Positions 55,118 to 63,991 of a DNA stretch of 64,000 nucleotides are shown here, in pieces (the first letter of the stretch is position 1; each line of letters starts with the position of its first letter). The translations under genes and the position numbers were made by a program. Where the stretch lies: assembly GCF_015354575.1 (NCBI RefSeq), contig NZ_JACAFQ010000005.1, positions 172,277-236,276 of the forward strand. The letters are read 5' to 3'. The stretch comes from Pseudomonas sp. UFMG81. Lineage in GTDB: Bacteria > Pseudomonadota > Gammaproteobacteria > Pseudomonadales > Pseudomonadaceae. A model generated the notes under the pieces. The model had not been told where the DNA came from. It saw only the letters and a list, made by a program, of their open reading frames with translations, and did not search any database.

Positions 55118-55414
55118 ATGCGTAAACCAGAACTCGCCGCCGTCATCGCCGAAAAGGCCGATCTGACCAAGGAAAAGGCCAACCAGGTTCTCAACGCCAT
55201 TCTCGATAGCATCACCGGTGCGCTCGACAAGGACACCGTCACCCTGGTCGGTTTCGGCACCTTCGAAAAACGCCACCGCGGCGCCCGCACCGGCAAGAAC
55301 CCGCAAACCGGCGAGCCGGTGAAAATCAAGGCCAGCAACACCGTTGCCTTCAAGCCGGGCAAGAACCTGCGCGACAGCGTCAACGTACCGGCCAAGCCTG
55401 CCAAGAAAAAGTGA
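55118..55414 (+). CDS. hupA: DNA-binding protein HU-alpha
   Basis: A 98-residue histone-like protein. MRKPELAAVIAEKADLTKEKANQVL forms the dimerisation helices (shown in part), GFGTFEKRHRGARTGKNPQTGEPVKI gives the DNA-binding beta arm, and NTVAFKPGKNLRDSVN the C-terminal helix. A basic tail (PAKPAKKK) extends past the usual end. CAAAGAGG precedes the ATG. It bends and condenses DNA, including in replication initiation. A terminator follows. Confidence 0.96.
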   Translation: MRKPELAAVIAEKADLTKEKANQVLNAILDSITGALDKDTVTLVGFGTFEKRHRGARTGKNPQTGEPVKIKASNTVAFKPGKNLRDSVNVPAKPAKKK

Positions 55415-55440
55415 TCGCTACCGCACAGCGGTCATTGGAA

Positions 55441-55466
55441 CGGGCGCCTCAGGGCGCCCGTTGTGT
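55441..55466 (+). terminator. Intrinsic terminator of hupA
   Basis: Stem ACGGGCGCC / GGGCGCCCGT with loop TCA, then TGTGTTT. The T-tract is interrupted. Confidence 0.75.
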
Positions 55467-55556
55467 TTCTGGGCGCTAAATGCAGCGAACTTGCGTAAAC
55501 AGATCAAGAAACGGATAGACTGCGCCCCTTAGTCACTTTTCATTCGAGGCGCGTTG

Positions 55557-55931
55557 ATGAAGTTTCGCTTTCTTCTCTGGGCCATGGGGCTGCTGATGGC
55601 CAAGGCCAGCCGCAACAACCCGGCGTTCCAGCAGCAGTTGCAGGACAAGGACCTGGTGTTCCAGATGCAGACGCTGGACGGCAAGGTCGCCCGGCACTTC
55701 GTGGTCAAGGATCAGCGCATCAGCAGCAAGGGCGGCCTGCACCCACAGCCGGCCTTCGCCATCGCCTTCAAGGATGCCGGCTACGGCTTCGCCACCCTGC
55801 AGGCGGGCAACAAGCAACTGGCGTTCATGCAGGGGATTCAGGACAAGAGCATCCAGATCAAGGGCAACCCGGCGCTGGTGATCTGGTTCCAGGGCTTGAT
55901 GAAGTATCTGAAGCCCAAGAAGAAGGGCTGA
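55557..55931 (+). CDS. SCP2-like hypothetical protein
   Basis: A 124-residue protein. The N-terminus is hydrophobic (FRFLLWAMGLLMAKAS). The middle (LVFQMQTLDGKVARHFVVKDQ, GGLHPQPAFAIAFKDAGYGFATL in part) resembles sterol-carrier-protein-2 folds that bind lipids. A basic tail (YLKPKKKG) ends it. GAGGCG precedes the ATG at 55557. The family call is tentative; the function is unknown. It lies after the hupA terminator with its own short leader. Confidence 0.7.
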   Translation: MKFRFLLWAMGLLMAKASRNNPAFQQQLQDKDLVFQMQTLDGKVARHFVVKDQRISSKGGLHPQPAFAIAFKDAGYGFATLQAGNKQLAFMQGIQDKSIQIKGNPALVIWFQGLMKYLKPKKKG

Positions 55932-55961
55932 ACTTCAACGGCCTGTTGTGCACGCGATCCC

Positions 55962-56062
55962 TGTAGGAGCGACCCCAAGTTTTCAAAGGGTACATAAATT
56001 GCTGGGGCCGCTCCGCGGCCCTTTCCGGCCGGTCCGGCGCCCCGGCAAGGCCGCTCCTACAC
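55962..56062. repeat. REP pair, right copy with the long GGCGCCGGACCGGTCGG-type core
   Basis: The left element is a truncated GTAGGAGCGACCCC head. The right, inverted, carries CTTTCCGGCCGGTCCGGCGC then CCCGGCAAGGCCGCTCCTAC. They lie between the convergent SCP2-like and HDOD genes. Confidence 0.8.
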
Positions 56063-56076
56063 AACAGCGCAATGCC

Positions 56077-57480
56077 TTAGTGCGGTGCGTGGAACTGCGA
56101 AGCCAGCTCACGCAGCAGCGCCTCCGCCTCCAGCACCTTGTTCACCACTTCCTCGGCCTTGTCCCGGGTCAGCCCCAGGCGCTCGAGCAGCGCATCCGGG
56201 ATCTCGTCCTGCGGCCCCGAGCCGATCCCGCGCGCGCGCAGCAGGCGTACCGCCAGGCAGACCAGGTTGGGGAAGGCGGAGTACTCGCCATCGTATGAGG
56301 GGTCGTGCTGGAAGCGCAGGGCGGTGCACAGCTCGTCCGGCATGTCCCACAGCTTCATCAGCCAGGCACCGATCTGTTCGCGGCTGATGCCCAGCAGGTG
56401 CTGTTCCACATAGCTGTGGCAGACGTGCGGGTTGACCTCCAGATGGCGGCAGATCAGCGAGAAGTGCGGCGGGAACACGTGCGCCAGCAGCAGGTAGCCA
56501 AAGTTGTGCAGGAGGCCCGCAAGGTAGGTCAGGCCTGCTTCGGGGCGCTCGGCACGGGGCATGGCGCGGGTCAGGCCTTCGATCACCGCAGCGGTGTAGA
56601 TCGACTGCTGCCAGTAAGGTGTGGCCTGTTGCGGGTGATCCTTGGGCAGGCTGAGGGTTTTGCCCAGGGCCAGGCCCAGCGCCAGGTTGATCACCAGGTC
56701 GAAGCCCAGCACGCGGACGATCGCATCCTCCACCGAGCGGATCTTGCCCGGTGAGGCGTAGTAGGGCGATGCCGCCCAGCTGACCACTTGGGCGGCCAGG
56801 GCCGGGTCGGTTTCCACCACGCCGGTGATGTCGTCGATGCTGGCATTGGGATCGACGCGCAGCTTGATGATCTTCTGGGCGGTGTCGGCCAGCGGCGGGA
56901 TCTCGATGGTCTCTTCGAGACGCTTCTGGATGCGACGGGCGGTAAACTCTTGAACCGCCTTGGTGATCTCTTGGGAGTCATCGTGCGGGCGGTTGAGGTT
57001 GGGGCGGATGTCTTCGACCGCTTGCCCGAAGCTGCTGGCACTGGCCTTGGCCAGCATCTTCTTGAAGGCGGTGCGGCTGACCTCCAGCAGCAGGCCGGAC
57101 TCGCCGGACTGGATCAGCAGGGTTTCATTGTCGAGCAGGCTCTTCTCGTACTGGCAGGGCGAGCTGGTCAACGCCGGAATCGCCGGCAGCTGCTTGAGGT
57201 GGTGCTTGTCGAGCATCTGGTTCAGGCGTGCCAGCGGCACCGCCGTGAGGCTGCGGCCGGTCAGTTCTTCAAAGCGCTTGAGGTCGAGCAGCTGGCTCTG
57301 CGGGAACAGCACCATCATGGCGCCGATGTCGTCATCGAGCAGAGCGGCCTGCACCCGAGAGGCGGCCGGCAACGACGGATGCTCGGTCACCTCGCGGTAG
57401 GTAACGCCGATTTTATCGAGCAACAGCCGGATGACAGACGGTGCGGTTGGGGTTGCGGTGTCCAGGGCAACTTCAGTCAT
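56077..57480 (-). CDS. YbaK-like plus HDOD domain protein
   Basis: A 467-residue two-domain protein. Residues about 15-150 resemble YbaK/prolyl-tRNA deacylase domains: LLLDKIGVTYREVTEHPSLP and LLDLKRFEELTGRSLTAVP. Residues about 190-400 are an HDOD domain, with IPPLADTAQKIIKLRVDPNA, LTYLAGLLHNFGYLLLAHVF and LWDMPDELCTALRFQHDP. HDOD proteins are catalytically dead HD relatives in signalling. The fusion is known in pseudomonads; the role is unknown. No membrane segments are visible. Confidence 0.87.
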   Translation of the reverse strand: MTEVALDTATPTAPSVIRLLLDKIGVTYREVTEHPSLPAASRVQAALLDDDIGAMMVLFPQSQLLDLKRFEELTGRSLTAVPLARLNQMLDKHHLKQLPAIPALTSSPCQYEKSLLDNETLLIQSGESGLLLEVSRTAFKKMLAKASASSFGQAVEDIRPNLNRPHDDSQEITKAVQEFTARRIQKRLEETIEIPPLADTAQKIIKLRVDPNASIDDITGVVETDPALAAQVVSWAASPYYASPGKIRSVEDAIVRVLGFDLVINLALGLALGKTLSLPKDHPQQATPYWQQSIYTAAVIEGLTRAMPRAERPEAGLTYLAGLLHNFGYLLLAHVFPPHFSLICRHLEVNPHVCHSYVEQHLLGISREQIGAWLMKLWDMPDELCTALRFQHDPSYDGEYSAFPNLVCLAVRLLRARGIGSGPQDEIPDALLERLGLTRDKAEEVVNKVLEAEALLRELASQFHAPH

Positions 57481-57558
57481 GGTCTGTATCCAATCTTTCT
57501 TTTAAACGCGAAGTATAACCAGCTTGATCGGCAGGCTGGATCCATTATGGGACGAGCG

Positions 57559-59637
57559 TCACACTTGGCCATATTGCTGGCCGTGACGCAACCAGCGATC
57601 GAGCAGTGGGCTGACGTGATGCGGCCAGCGCGCCAGCAGCGCCTGCGCAGCATCGCGCACGGCCGGCAACAGGTCGGCGTCGCGCATCAGGTCGGCGACC
57701 TTGAACTGCAACAGGCCGGTCTGGCGGGTGCCGAGCATTTCACCGGGGCCGCGCAGCTCCAGGTCCTTTTCGGCGATGACGAAGCCGTCGTTGGTTTCGC
57801 GCATGATGCCCAGGCGCTCGCGGCCAATCTGCGACAGTGGTGGGTGGTACAGCAGCACGCAATGGCTCACCGCGCTGCCCCGGCCGACCCGGCCGCGCAA
57901 CTGGTGCAACTGGGCCAGGCCCAGGCGCTCGGGGTTCTCGATGATCATCAGGCTGGCGTTGGGTACGTCCACGCCCACTTCGATCACGGTGGTGGCGACC
58001 AGCAACTGCAGGTTGCCGGCCTTGAACTCGGCCATGACCGCGGCTTTTTCCGCCGGTTTCATGCGCCCGTGGATCAGCCCCACGCGCAGCTCGCCCAAGG
58101 CGCTGCCGAGGTCCTCGAAGGTGCTTTCGGCGGCCTGGCAGGTCAGCTCTTCGGACTCTTCGATCAGGGTGCACACCCAGTAGGCCTGGCGGCCCTCGGC
58201 ACAGGCGGCGCGGACCCGCTCGACCACTTCGAAGCGGCGGCTGTCGGCGACCAGCACGGTGTTCACCGGCGTGCGCCCAGGCGGTAGTTCGTCGAGGATC
58301 GAGGTGTCCAGGTCGGCGTAGGCGCTCATGGCCAGGGTGCGGGGGATGGGCGTGGCGGTCATGATCAGCTGGTGCGGGCACAGCTCGCCGTTGACGCCCT
58401 TCTTGCGCAGGGCCAGGCGTTGCTGCACACCAAAGCGGTGCTGTTCGTCGATGATCGCCAGGGCCAGGTGCTTGAAGCGCACCTCCTCCTGGAACAGCGC
58501 ATGGGTGCCGACCACCATGGGGGCGCCACTGGCGATCTGTTCCAGGGCGCTGACGCGGGCCTTGCCCTTGAGCTTGCCGGCCAGCCAGGCGACTTCGATG
58601 CCCAGCGGCTCGAGCCAGCGCTTGAAGGTGATGAAATGCTGTTCGGCGAGGATCTCGGTGGGCGCCATCAGTGCGACCTGGTAGCCCGCTTCCAGTGCCT
58701 GCAAGGCGGCGAGCGCGGCAACCACGGTCTTGCCGGCGCCGACGTCACCTTGCACCAGGCGCATCATCGGCTCGGGTTGGCTGAGGTCGTAGGCGATCTC
58801 GTTGCCCACCCGTTGCTGGGCGCCAGTGGGGCTGAACCCGAGGTTGGCCAGGTACTGCGCCGGCAGGCGGCTGGCCTTGGGCAGCACCGGCGCGCGCAGG
58901 CTGCGCAGGCTTTCGCGCAGGCGCTGTTGGGACAGCTGATGAGTCAGCAGTTCTTCGAAGGCCAGGCGATGCTGGGCCCAGTGCTGGCCTTCGGCGAGCT
59001 CGTCGAGGTCGGCGTCGGCCGGCGGATTGTGCAGGTAACGGATGGCGTCGCTCAGCGGCGCCAGCTGATAGTCGCGGGCCAGTTCGTCGGGCAACCAGTC
59101 GGGCAGGCTGCGTGGCCCGAGTTGACCCAGGCTCTGTTGGCACAGCAGGCGCAGGCGCTGTTGCGTCAGGCCTTCGGTGGTCGGGTAGATCGGCGTGAGG
59201 GTCTGTTCCACCGGCGGCGCGGGTTCGTCGCCATTCAGGGCGCGGTACTCGGGGTGGTAGATCTCCAGCCCCGATGCACCGGGGCGTGCTTCGCCGTAGC
59301 AACGCAGGTGGGTGCCGCGCTTGAGGCCTTCTTTCTGCGCATTGCTGAAATGGTAGAAGCGCAGGCTCAGCACACCTGTGCCGTCACCCAGGCGCACCAC
59401 CAAACTGCGGCGCTTGCCCATGGTCACGTCGGCGCCGCTGACCACGCCTTCGATCACCGCGTCCTGCCCCGGGCGCAGCTGGCCGATGGGTACCACGCGG
59501 GTGCGGTCCTGGTAGCGCAGGGGCAGGTGGAACAGCAGGTCCTGCAGGTTCTCCAGGCCGACCTTGGCGAGCTTTTCGGCCATGGCATCGCCAACACCTT
59601 TGAGCACGGTGACCGGGACGTTCGACAGCTCGGTCAT
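57559..59637 (-). CDS. recG: ATP-dependent DNA helicase RecG
   Basis: A 692-residue superfamily 2 translocase that remodels stalled replication forks and Holliday junctions. The N-terminal wedge/OB domain (about 60-150) is followed by the helicase core: Walker A GDVGAGKTVVA (near residue 300), TEILAEQH, DEQHRFG (DExH), MTATPIPRTL, and the C-terminal VATTVIEVGVDVPNAS and QLRGRVGRG. The C-terminal TRG-like segment ends near RWLRHGQQYGQV. Length matches the family. It lies 4 bases downstream of oxyR on the same strand. Confidence 0.97.
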   Translation of the reverse strand: MTELSNVPVTVLKGVGDAMAEKLAKVGLENLQDLLFHLPLRYQDRTRVVPIGQLRPGQDAVIEGVVSGADVTMGKRRSLVVRLGDGTGVLSLRFYHFSNAQKEGLKRGTHLRCYGEARPGASGLEIYHPEYRALNGDEPAPPVEQTLTPIYPTTEGLTQQRLRLLCQQSLGQLGPRSLPDWLPDELARDYQLAPLSDAIRYLHNPPADADLDELAEGQHWAQHRLAFEELLTHQLSQQRLRESLRSLRAPVLPKASRLPAQYLANLGFSPTGAQQRVGNEIAYDLSQPEPMMRLVQGDVGAGKTVVAALAALQALEAGYQVALMAPTEILAEQHFITFKRWLEPLGIEVAWLAGKLKGKARVSALEQIASGAPMVVGTHALFQEEVRFKHLALAIIDEQHRFGVQQRLALRKKGVNGELCPHQLIMTATPIPRTLAMSAYADLDTSILDELPPGRTPVNTVLVADSRRFEVVERVRAACAEGRQAYWVCTLIEESEELTCQAAESTFEDLGSALGELRVGLIHGRMKPAEKAAVMAEFKAGNLQLLVATTVIEVGVDVPNASLMIIENPERLGLAQLHQLRGRVGRGSAVSHCVLLYHPPLSQIGRERLGIMRETNDGFVIAEKDLELRGPGEMLGTRQTGLLQFKVADLMRDADLLPAVRDAAQALLARWPHHVSPLLDRWLRHGQQYGQV

Positions 59638-59641
59638 GGGC

Positions 59642-60568
59642 TCAGGCCGATTGTTCCACGGGCGCCTTGGCCACCGAGCAGAGGCGGACCGAGTCGGCGA
59701 GGATCTCGATCGCCTTCGGCCGCGGGAAGCTGGCGCGCCAGGCGATGGCGACGGTGCGGAACGGTGCCGGTGCGGTCAGCGGGCGGACTTCGATGACGCC
59801 AGGCGCGTAGTGGTGGCTGTGCACCGCCGACAGCGGCAGGATCGACACGCCCAGGCCCGAGGCGACCATGTGGCGGATGGTTTCCAGCGAGCTGGACTCC
59901 ACCGTGGTGTGCTTGGAGCCTTCGCCGCCCTTGTTCAATGTTGGGCAGGCCTCCAGCACCTGGTCGCGGAAGCAGTGCCCCTCGCCCAGCAACAACAGGC
60001 TCTTGTCGTTGAGCATGGCGGTGTCGATGGTCTGCTTGGCGGTCCAGGGGTGGTCGGCCGGCATGAGGGCACAGAACGGCTCGTCGTACAGCGGCATGGT
60101 CAGCACGTCGGCTTCATTGAACGGCAGGGCGATGATCACTGCGTCCAGTTCACCGTTGCGCAGCTTCTCGCGCAGCACGTGGGTGAAGTTCTCTTCGATG
60201 TACAGCGGCATCTGCGGCGCCACGCGGTGCAGCTGCGGGATCAGGTGCGGGAAGAGATAGGGGCCGACGGTGTAGATGGCACCGACCTTGAGCGGGGCGG
60301 TCAGCTGGTTCTTGCCAGCCTGGGCCAGTTCGCGGATACCTTGCGCCTGCTCCAGGACCTTCTGCGCCTGGGCGACGATGCTCTCGCCAACCGGCGTGAG
60401 GCGCACCGCGCTCTTGCTGCGTTCGAAGATCAGCACGCCGAGCTCGTCCTCGAGCTTCTTCACCCCGACCGACAGGGTGGGCTGGCTGACGTGGCAGCGC
60501 TCGGCGGCGTGGCCGAAGTGCTGCTCCTGGGCGAGGGTGACGATGTAGCGAAGTTCGGTGAGGGTCAT
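59642..60568 (-). CDS. oxyR: Hydrogen-peroxide-responsive regulator OxyR
   Basis: A 308-residue LysR-type regulator. The winged helix contains HFGHAAERCHVSQPTLSVGVKKLEDELG (in part). The two redox cysteines lie in LLLGEGHCFRDQVLEACPTL, about residues 199 and 208, matching E. coli Cys199/Cys208. The ATG is positioned by the conserved MTLTELRYIVTLAQ. It has no strong ribosome-binding site, and an inverted repeat overlaps the start. It is followed by recG 4 bases later, so both are likely on one transcript. Confidence 0.96.
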   Translation of the reverse strand: MTLTELRYIVTLAQEQHFGHAAERCHVSQPTLSVGVKKLEDELGVLIFERSKSAVRLTPVGESIVAQAQKVLEQAQGIRELAQAGKNQLTAPLKVGAIYTVGPYLFPHLIPQLHRVAPQMPLYIEENFTHVLREKLRNGELDAVIIALPFNEADVLTMPLYDEPFCALMPADHPWTAKQTIDTAMLNDKSLLLLGEGHCFRDQVLEACPTLNKGGEGSKHTTVESSSLETIRHMVASGLGVSILPLSAVHSHHYAPGVIEVRPLTAPAPFRTVAIAWRASFPRPKAIEILADSVRLCSVAKAPVEQSA

Positions 60569-60629
60569 AACGTGCGTCCATGAAGTTGCGGCCCCAGCAT
60601 AGCGGCTGCAATCGATAGACGCACGTTAT
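60567..60629 (-). promoter_or_regulatory. Inverted repeat and OxyR half-site-like words at the oxyR start
   Basis: A perfect 12-bp repeat (60567-60578 and 60618-60629; ATAACGTGCGTC and its complement) is separated by 39 bases. The arm nearest the gene includes the A and T of the start codon. The far arm extends to ATAG-N7-TTAT, close to an OxyR half-site (ATAG-N7-CTAT); the near arm extends to ATGG-N7-TTAT. Confidence 0.6.
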
Positions 60630-60662
60630 CAGACTTGCCGTTTTGTGACAGAAACAAAAACG

Positions 60663-61397
60663 TCAGCGTCGGTCCAGCGAATAGACGAACGGTGCGACGA
60701 CTTCGATCGTGCCATTGTTCAGCAGTTCTGCCGGTGGCTTCGGTACGGTACCAGCGCGGCGGATCATCTCCAGCGTGGCCCGGTCCAGCGCCGCGCTGCC
60801 GGAACCACCGGCGAGCGAGAACGACACCACCTTGCCTTCGGCGTCGACCACGAAGCGCAGGCGGTTGATGCCCTGCAAGCCTCGACGGCGAGCGTCCTCG
60901 GGGTACTTCTTGTACTTCGCCAGGTGACGCAGCAGGTCGCTCTGCCAGCTTGGCAGGGCATTGCTGTTGGCGGCGATGCTCGGTGCCGGTGCTGCGGACT
61001 TCTGCGGTGGTGAATTGCTTGGCGGCGTGTCGGCGACATCATCCTTGGCCGGCGGCTCGTCCTTCGGCGGCTCAGGCTTCTTCTCAGGCTTGGGCGGCTG
61101 TGGCTTGGCCTTGGGCTTGGGCGGCTTGGGGATGGCGATCTTCGGCTTCGGTGCCTCCACCAGTTTCGGCAGCGGTGGCTCCTCGACCGGGGCTGGTGGC
61201 TTGGGCGCGGCCTTGGGCGGTGGTGGTGGCGCAGGCTCGGGCAGCGGCGCCAGCTCGACCATCATCGCTGCCGGCGGCAGTTCGATGGCCTGGGGCACCG
61301 ACCAGTTGAGCGTCAGCACCACGGCGACCACGTGCACGCCCAGCACGATGGCCAGGCTGCTGCCGTAGCGCGCCATGTTAGAGCGCGTTTTCGTCAT
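60663..61397 (-). CDS. tonB: Energy transducer TonB
   Basis: A 244-residue protein. The N-terminal TM anchor contains SLAIVLGVHVVAVVLTLNW (about residues 14-32) with the conserved His for proton coupling. A long Pro/Lys/Glu-rich periplasmic linker follows (about 55-140, repeats of KPKPPK and PEPA). The C-terminal TonB domain (about 160-240) contains YPEDARRRGLQGINRLRFVVD (in part). It transmits proton-motive force from ExbB/ExbD to outer-membrane receptors. The ATG overlaps the exbD stop by 4 bases. Confidence 0.96.
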   Translation of the reverse strand: MTKTRSNMARYGSSLAIVLGVHVVAVVLTLNWSVPQAIELPPAAMMVELAPLPEPAPPPPPKAAPKPPAPVEEPPLPKLVEAPKPKIAIPKPPKPKAKPQPPKPEKKPEPPKDEPPAKDDVADTPPSNSPPQKSAAPAPSIAANSNALPSWQSDLLRHLAKYKKYPEDARRRGLQGINRLRFVVDAEGKVVSFSLAGGSGSAALDRATLEMIRRAGTVPKPPAELLNNGTIEVVAPFVYSLDRR

Positions 61398-61822
61398 TTC
61401 TTGGCTGCCGTCTCGAGTCCGACCAGGCCGACTTTCAGGTAGCCGGCCGCGCGCATGGTGTTCATCACTTCCATCAGGTCGCCGTAGTCGACGCCCTTGT
61501 CAGCCTGGAAGAAGATGGTGGTGTCCTTGTCGCCCTTGGTCTTGGCATCGAGCATGGCGCCCAGCTGGTCCTGCTGGGCCACCAGGTCATCGCCCAGGTA
61601 GAGCTTCTTGTCGCTCTTGACGCTGACGAACACCGGCTTCTCCGGCCTTGGGGCCGGTTTGGCGGTCGAGGCGGGCAGGTCGACCTTGATGTCGACCGTG
61701 GCCAGGGGGGCTGCGACCATGAAGATGATCAGCAGCACCAGCATCACGTCGATGAAGGGCGTGACGTTGATTTCGTGGTTTTCGGCGAGGTCGTCGCCAC
61801 CTTCGTTCAGATGCAGGCCCAT
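61394..61822 (-). CDS. exbD: Biopolymer transporter ExbD
   Basis: A 142-residue inner-membrane protein. The single TM helix holds the proton-channel Asp in INVTPFIDVMLVLLIIFMV (residue about 25). The periplasmic domain has LPASTAKPAPRPEKPV and ADKGVDYGDLMEVMNTMRAAGY (in part). It forms the proton-driven motor with ExbB. It starts 3 bases after the exbB stop and overlaps tonB by 4 bases. Confidence 0.97.
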   Translation of the reverse strand: MGLHLNEGGDDLAENHEINVTPFIDVMLVLLIIFMVAAPLATVDIKVDLPASTAKPAPRPEKPVFVSVKSDKKLYLGDDLVAQQDQLGAMLDAKTKGDKDTTIFFQADKGVDYGDLMEVMNTMRAAGYLKVGLVGLETAAKK

Positions 61823-61825
61823 GGC

Positions 61826-62800
61826 TTACCCCACTTTCACCATGTGCGGGGCGGCGCGCTCGCCACCCTGGTGGTCCAGGTCACGGCTGACCAGCAGCAG
61901 CACCTGCGCCGAAGCGTCGGAAACCTGCGCCTTGTAGCCAGCGATGGAGCGGGCGAAGACGTTGTAGATGACCACGGCCGGGATTGCCGCGACCAGGCCC
62001 AGGGCGGTGGCCAGCAGGGCTTCGGCGATGCCAGGGGCGACCACGGCGAGGTTGGTGGTCTGCGTCTTGGCGATGCCGATGAAGCTGTTCATGATGCCCC
62101 ACACGGTACCGAACAGGCCGACGAACGGCGCGGTGGAACCGATGGTGGCCAGCACGCCGGTGCCGCTGCTCATGTTGCGGCCGCTGGCAGCCACCAGGCG
62201 CTCCAGGCGGAAGCTCACGCGTTCCTTGATGCCTTCTTTCTCGCGGGCGTTGGCCGACAGGCGCATCTCTTCGAGGGCGTCATGCACCAGGGTGTGGGCC
62301 AGGGTGCCTTCCTTGTTGGAAACGTCGCTGGCTTCTTTGAGGCTCACCGAGCGCTTCAGGGCGGCGATCTCGCCACGCAGGCGGCGCTTGGCACCCATCA
62401 GCTCGAAGCCTTTGGCGATCCAGATGGTCCAGGTGATGATCGAGGCCAGGGCCAGGCCGATCATCACGGCCTTCACCACCACGTCGGCGTTCTTGTACAT
62501 GCCCCATGGCGACAGGTCGTGGGCCATGCCCAGCGAGGTGTCTTCGACCAGCGCCTGCGTATCTTCAGCTACCGGAGCCTGCGCGTCGGCTGGAGCGGCT
62601 GCATCGGCGGGTGCCGCTGCCGGCGCCTGGCCTTCGACGGCCGGTGCTGCGGGCGCGGCGACGGCGGCCGGGGTGGCGGCAGTGGCGGCGGGCTCTTCGG
62701 CCATGGCTGCCGGGGCCAGCACCAGGCTGAACATCAGCGCGGCGATGGCGCGCCAGGCGCGCGACGTGGTTGGCGAAGCGGAAGGTTGAGTACGTGTCAT
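61826..62800 (-). CDS. exbB: TonB-system energizer ExbB
   Basis: A 324-residue protein. A signal-peptide-like N-terminus (to about residue 35) and an Ala/Pro-rich spacer (to about 85) precede the ExbB core, making it longer than E. coli ExbB. Three TM helices are seen: VVVKAVMIGLALASIITWTIWI, GVLATIGSTAPFVGLFGTVWG and LLATALGLVAAIPAVVIYNVF. The last two carry the conserved Thr and Glu/Gly channel residues. The ATG at 62800 is preferred over 62842 because MTRTQPSASP begins homologous proteins. Confidence 0.93.
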   Translation of the reverse strand: MTRTQPSASPTTSRAWRAIAALMFSLVLAPAAMAEEPAATAATPAAVAAPAAPAVEGQAPAAAPADAAAPADAQAPVAEDTQALVEDTSLGMAHDLSPWGMYKNADVVVKAVMIGLALASIITWTIWIAKGFELMGAKRRLRGEIAALKRSVSLKEASDVSNKEGTLAHTLVHDALEEMRLSANAREKEGIKERVSFRLERLVAASGRNMSSGTGVLATIGSTAPFVGLFGTVWGIMNSFIGIAKTQTTNLAVVAPGIAEALLATALGLVAAIPAVVIYNVFARSIAGYKAQVSDASAQVLLLVSRDLDHQGGERAAPHMVKVG

Positions 62801-62884
62801 GCTGGCCGGACCTGATGAAGAGAAAAAGGTTGAGTTCTCCAAGGCCTCGAGGCAGGCCGAGAACAGACAAGGGCGCCATTATTG

Positions 62885-62897
62885 CAAGTAATTCTTG
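62885..62897. promoter_or_regulatory. Small dyad upstream of exbB
   Basis: CAAG-N5-CTTG in an AT-rich stretch between divergent exbB and the epimerase gene. It is a weak Fur-box candidate only. Confidence 0.25.
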
Positions 62898-62992
62898 TTA
62901 ACAAAAGCAATAGCCTTGCTTTTTTTGAACTTGGTATAGCCGTTGATCGCGTTATCGCTATAGCCTGCTCCTTTAGGAAAAGGAGATTAGGC

Positions 62993-63850
62993 ATGTCAGA
63001 CGTTTCTGCTTTGGTGGTGGGCTGTGGTGATGTTGGCGGTCGTTTGGCCCGTCAGCTGCTTGCCTCGGGGTGGAAGGTCAGCGGCCTGCGCCGCGCGGTA
63101 CAGCACCTGCCCAAGGGCGTGCAGCCAGTTGCCGCCGACCTGGCCGATCGCCGCATGCCGAACGACTGGCCTGAGGGCGCGCTCGACTATGTGGTGTACT
63201 GCGTGGCTGCCAGCCAGCATGACGAAGCCGGTTACCAGGCCGCCTATATCAAGGGTTTGCGCCATGTGTTGGGGTGGCTGCAGAGCAGTGGTCAGCGGCC
63301 GCGCCGATTGGTGTTCGTCTCCAGCAGCAGCGTGTTCGCGCAGAAGGATGGCGAGTGGATCGACGAGGCTGCCAGCACCGAGCCTGAGGGCTATTCCGGC
63401 AAGGTGATGCTCGAGGCCGAGCGGCTGGCGCTGGAAAGTGGCATTCCCGCCACGGTGGTGCGGCTGACTGGCATTTACGGGCCGGGGCGCGAGTGGCTGC
63501 TCAGCCAGGTACGCCAAGGCTACCGCGTGGCCGAGGAGCCGCCGCTGTATGGCAACCGGATTCATGCCGAGGATGCTGCCAGCCTGCTGGCGCACCTGTT
63601 GCAGGCCGATGACCGTGGCGATGCGCTGGAGCAGTGCTATATCGGCGTCGACGACGACCCGGCGCCGTTGGCCGATGTGGTGGCCTGGCTGCGCGAGTAC
63701 ATGGGCGTTACCGAGTGGTCGGATGACCAGCGAGTGCGGCGCACCGGCAGCAAGCGTTGCAGCAATGCGCGGGCAAGGGCGTTGGGGTGGGCGCCGCAGT
63801 ATCCGAGCTACAAAGAGGGGTATGCGGCGATTCTGCAAGGGGAACGCTGA
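62993..63850 (+). CDS. NAD(P)-dependent epimerase/dehydratase-like protein
   Basis: A 285-residue SDR-superfamily protein. It begins ALVVGCGDVGGRLARQLLASGWKVSGL, a Rossmann GxGxxG variant. VFVSSSSVFAQKDGEW and EGYSGKVMLEAERLAL replace the usual YxxxK catalytic pair with Y-S-G-K, typical of the SDR a5-like/atypical epimerases. TGIYGPGREWLL follows. AAGGAG precedes the ATG. The substrate is unknown. It is divergent from exbB and followed by a REP pair at the window edge. Confidence 0.85.
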   Translation: MSDVSALVVGCGDVGGRLARQLLASGWKVSGLRRAVQHLPKGVQPVAADLADRRMPNDWPEGALDYVVYCVAASQHDEAGYQAAYIKGLRHVLGWLQSSGQRPRRLVFVSSSSVFAQKDGEWIDEAASTEPEGYSGKVMLEAERLALESGIPATVVRLTGIYGPGREWLLSQVRQGYRVAEEPPLYGNRIHAEDAASLLAHLLQADDRGDALEQCYIGVDDDPAPLADVVAWLREYMGVTEWSDDQRVRRTGSKRCSNARARALGWAPQYPSYKEGYAAILQGER

Positions 63851-63871
63851 GGCAGCAAGCGTTCGGTGTCC

Positions 63872-63991
63872 TTTGTAGGAGCGGCCTTGTGTCGCGAAAG
63901 GGCCGCAAAGCGGCCCCAGGATTTCAGCTTCGATGCATGTACCGCTGGGGCTGCTGCGCAGCCCTTTCGCGACACAAGGCCGCTCCTACAG
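63872..63991. repeat. REP pair at the right edge
   Basis: Direct and inverted GTAGGAGCGGCCTTGTGTCG elements with GCGAAAGGGC cores flank a short spacer after the epimerase gene. Confidence 0.88.
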
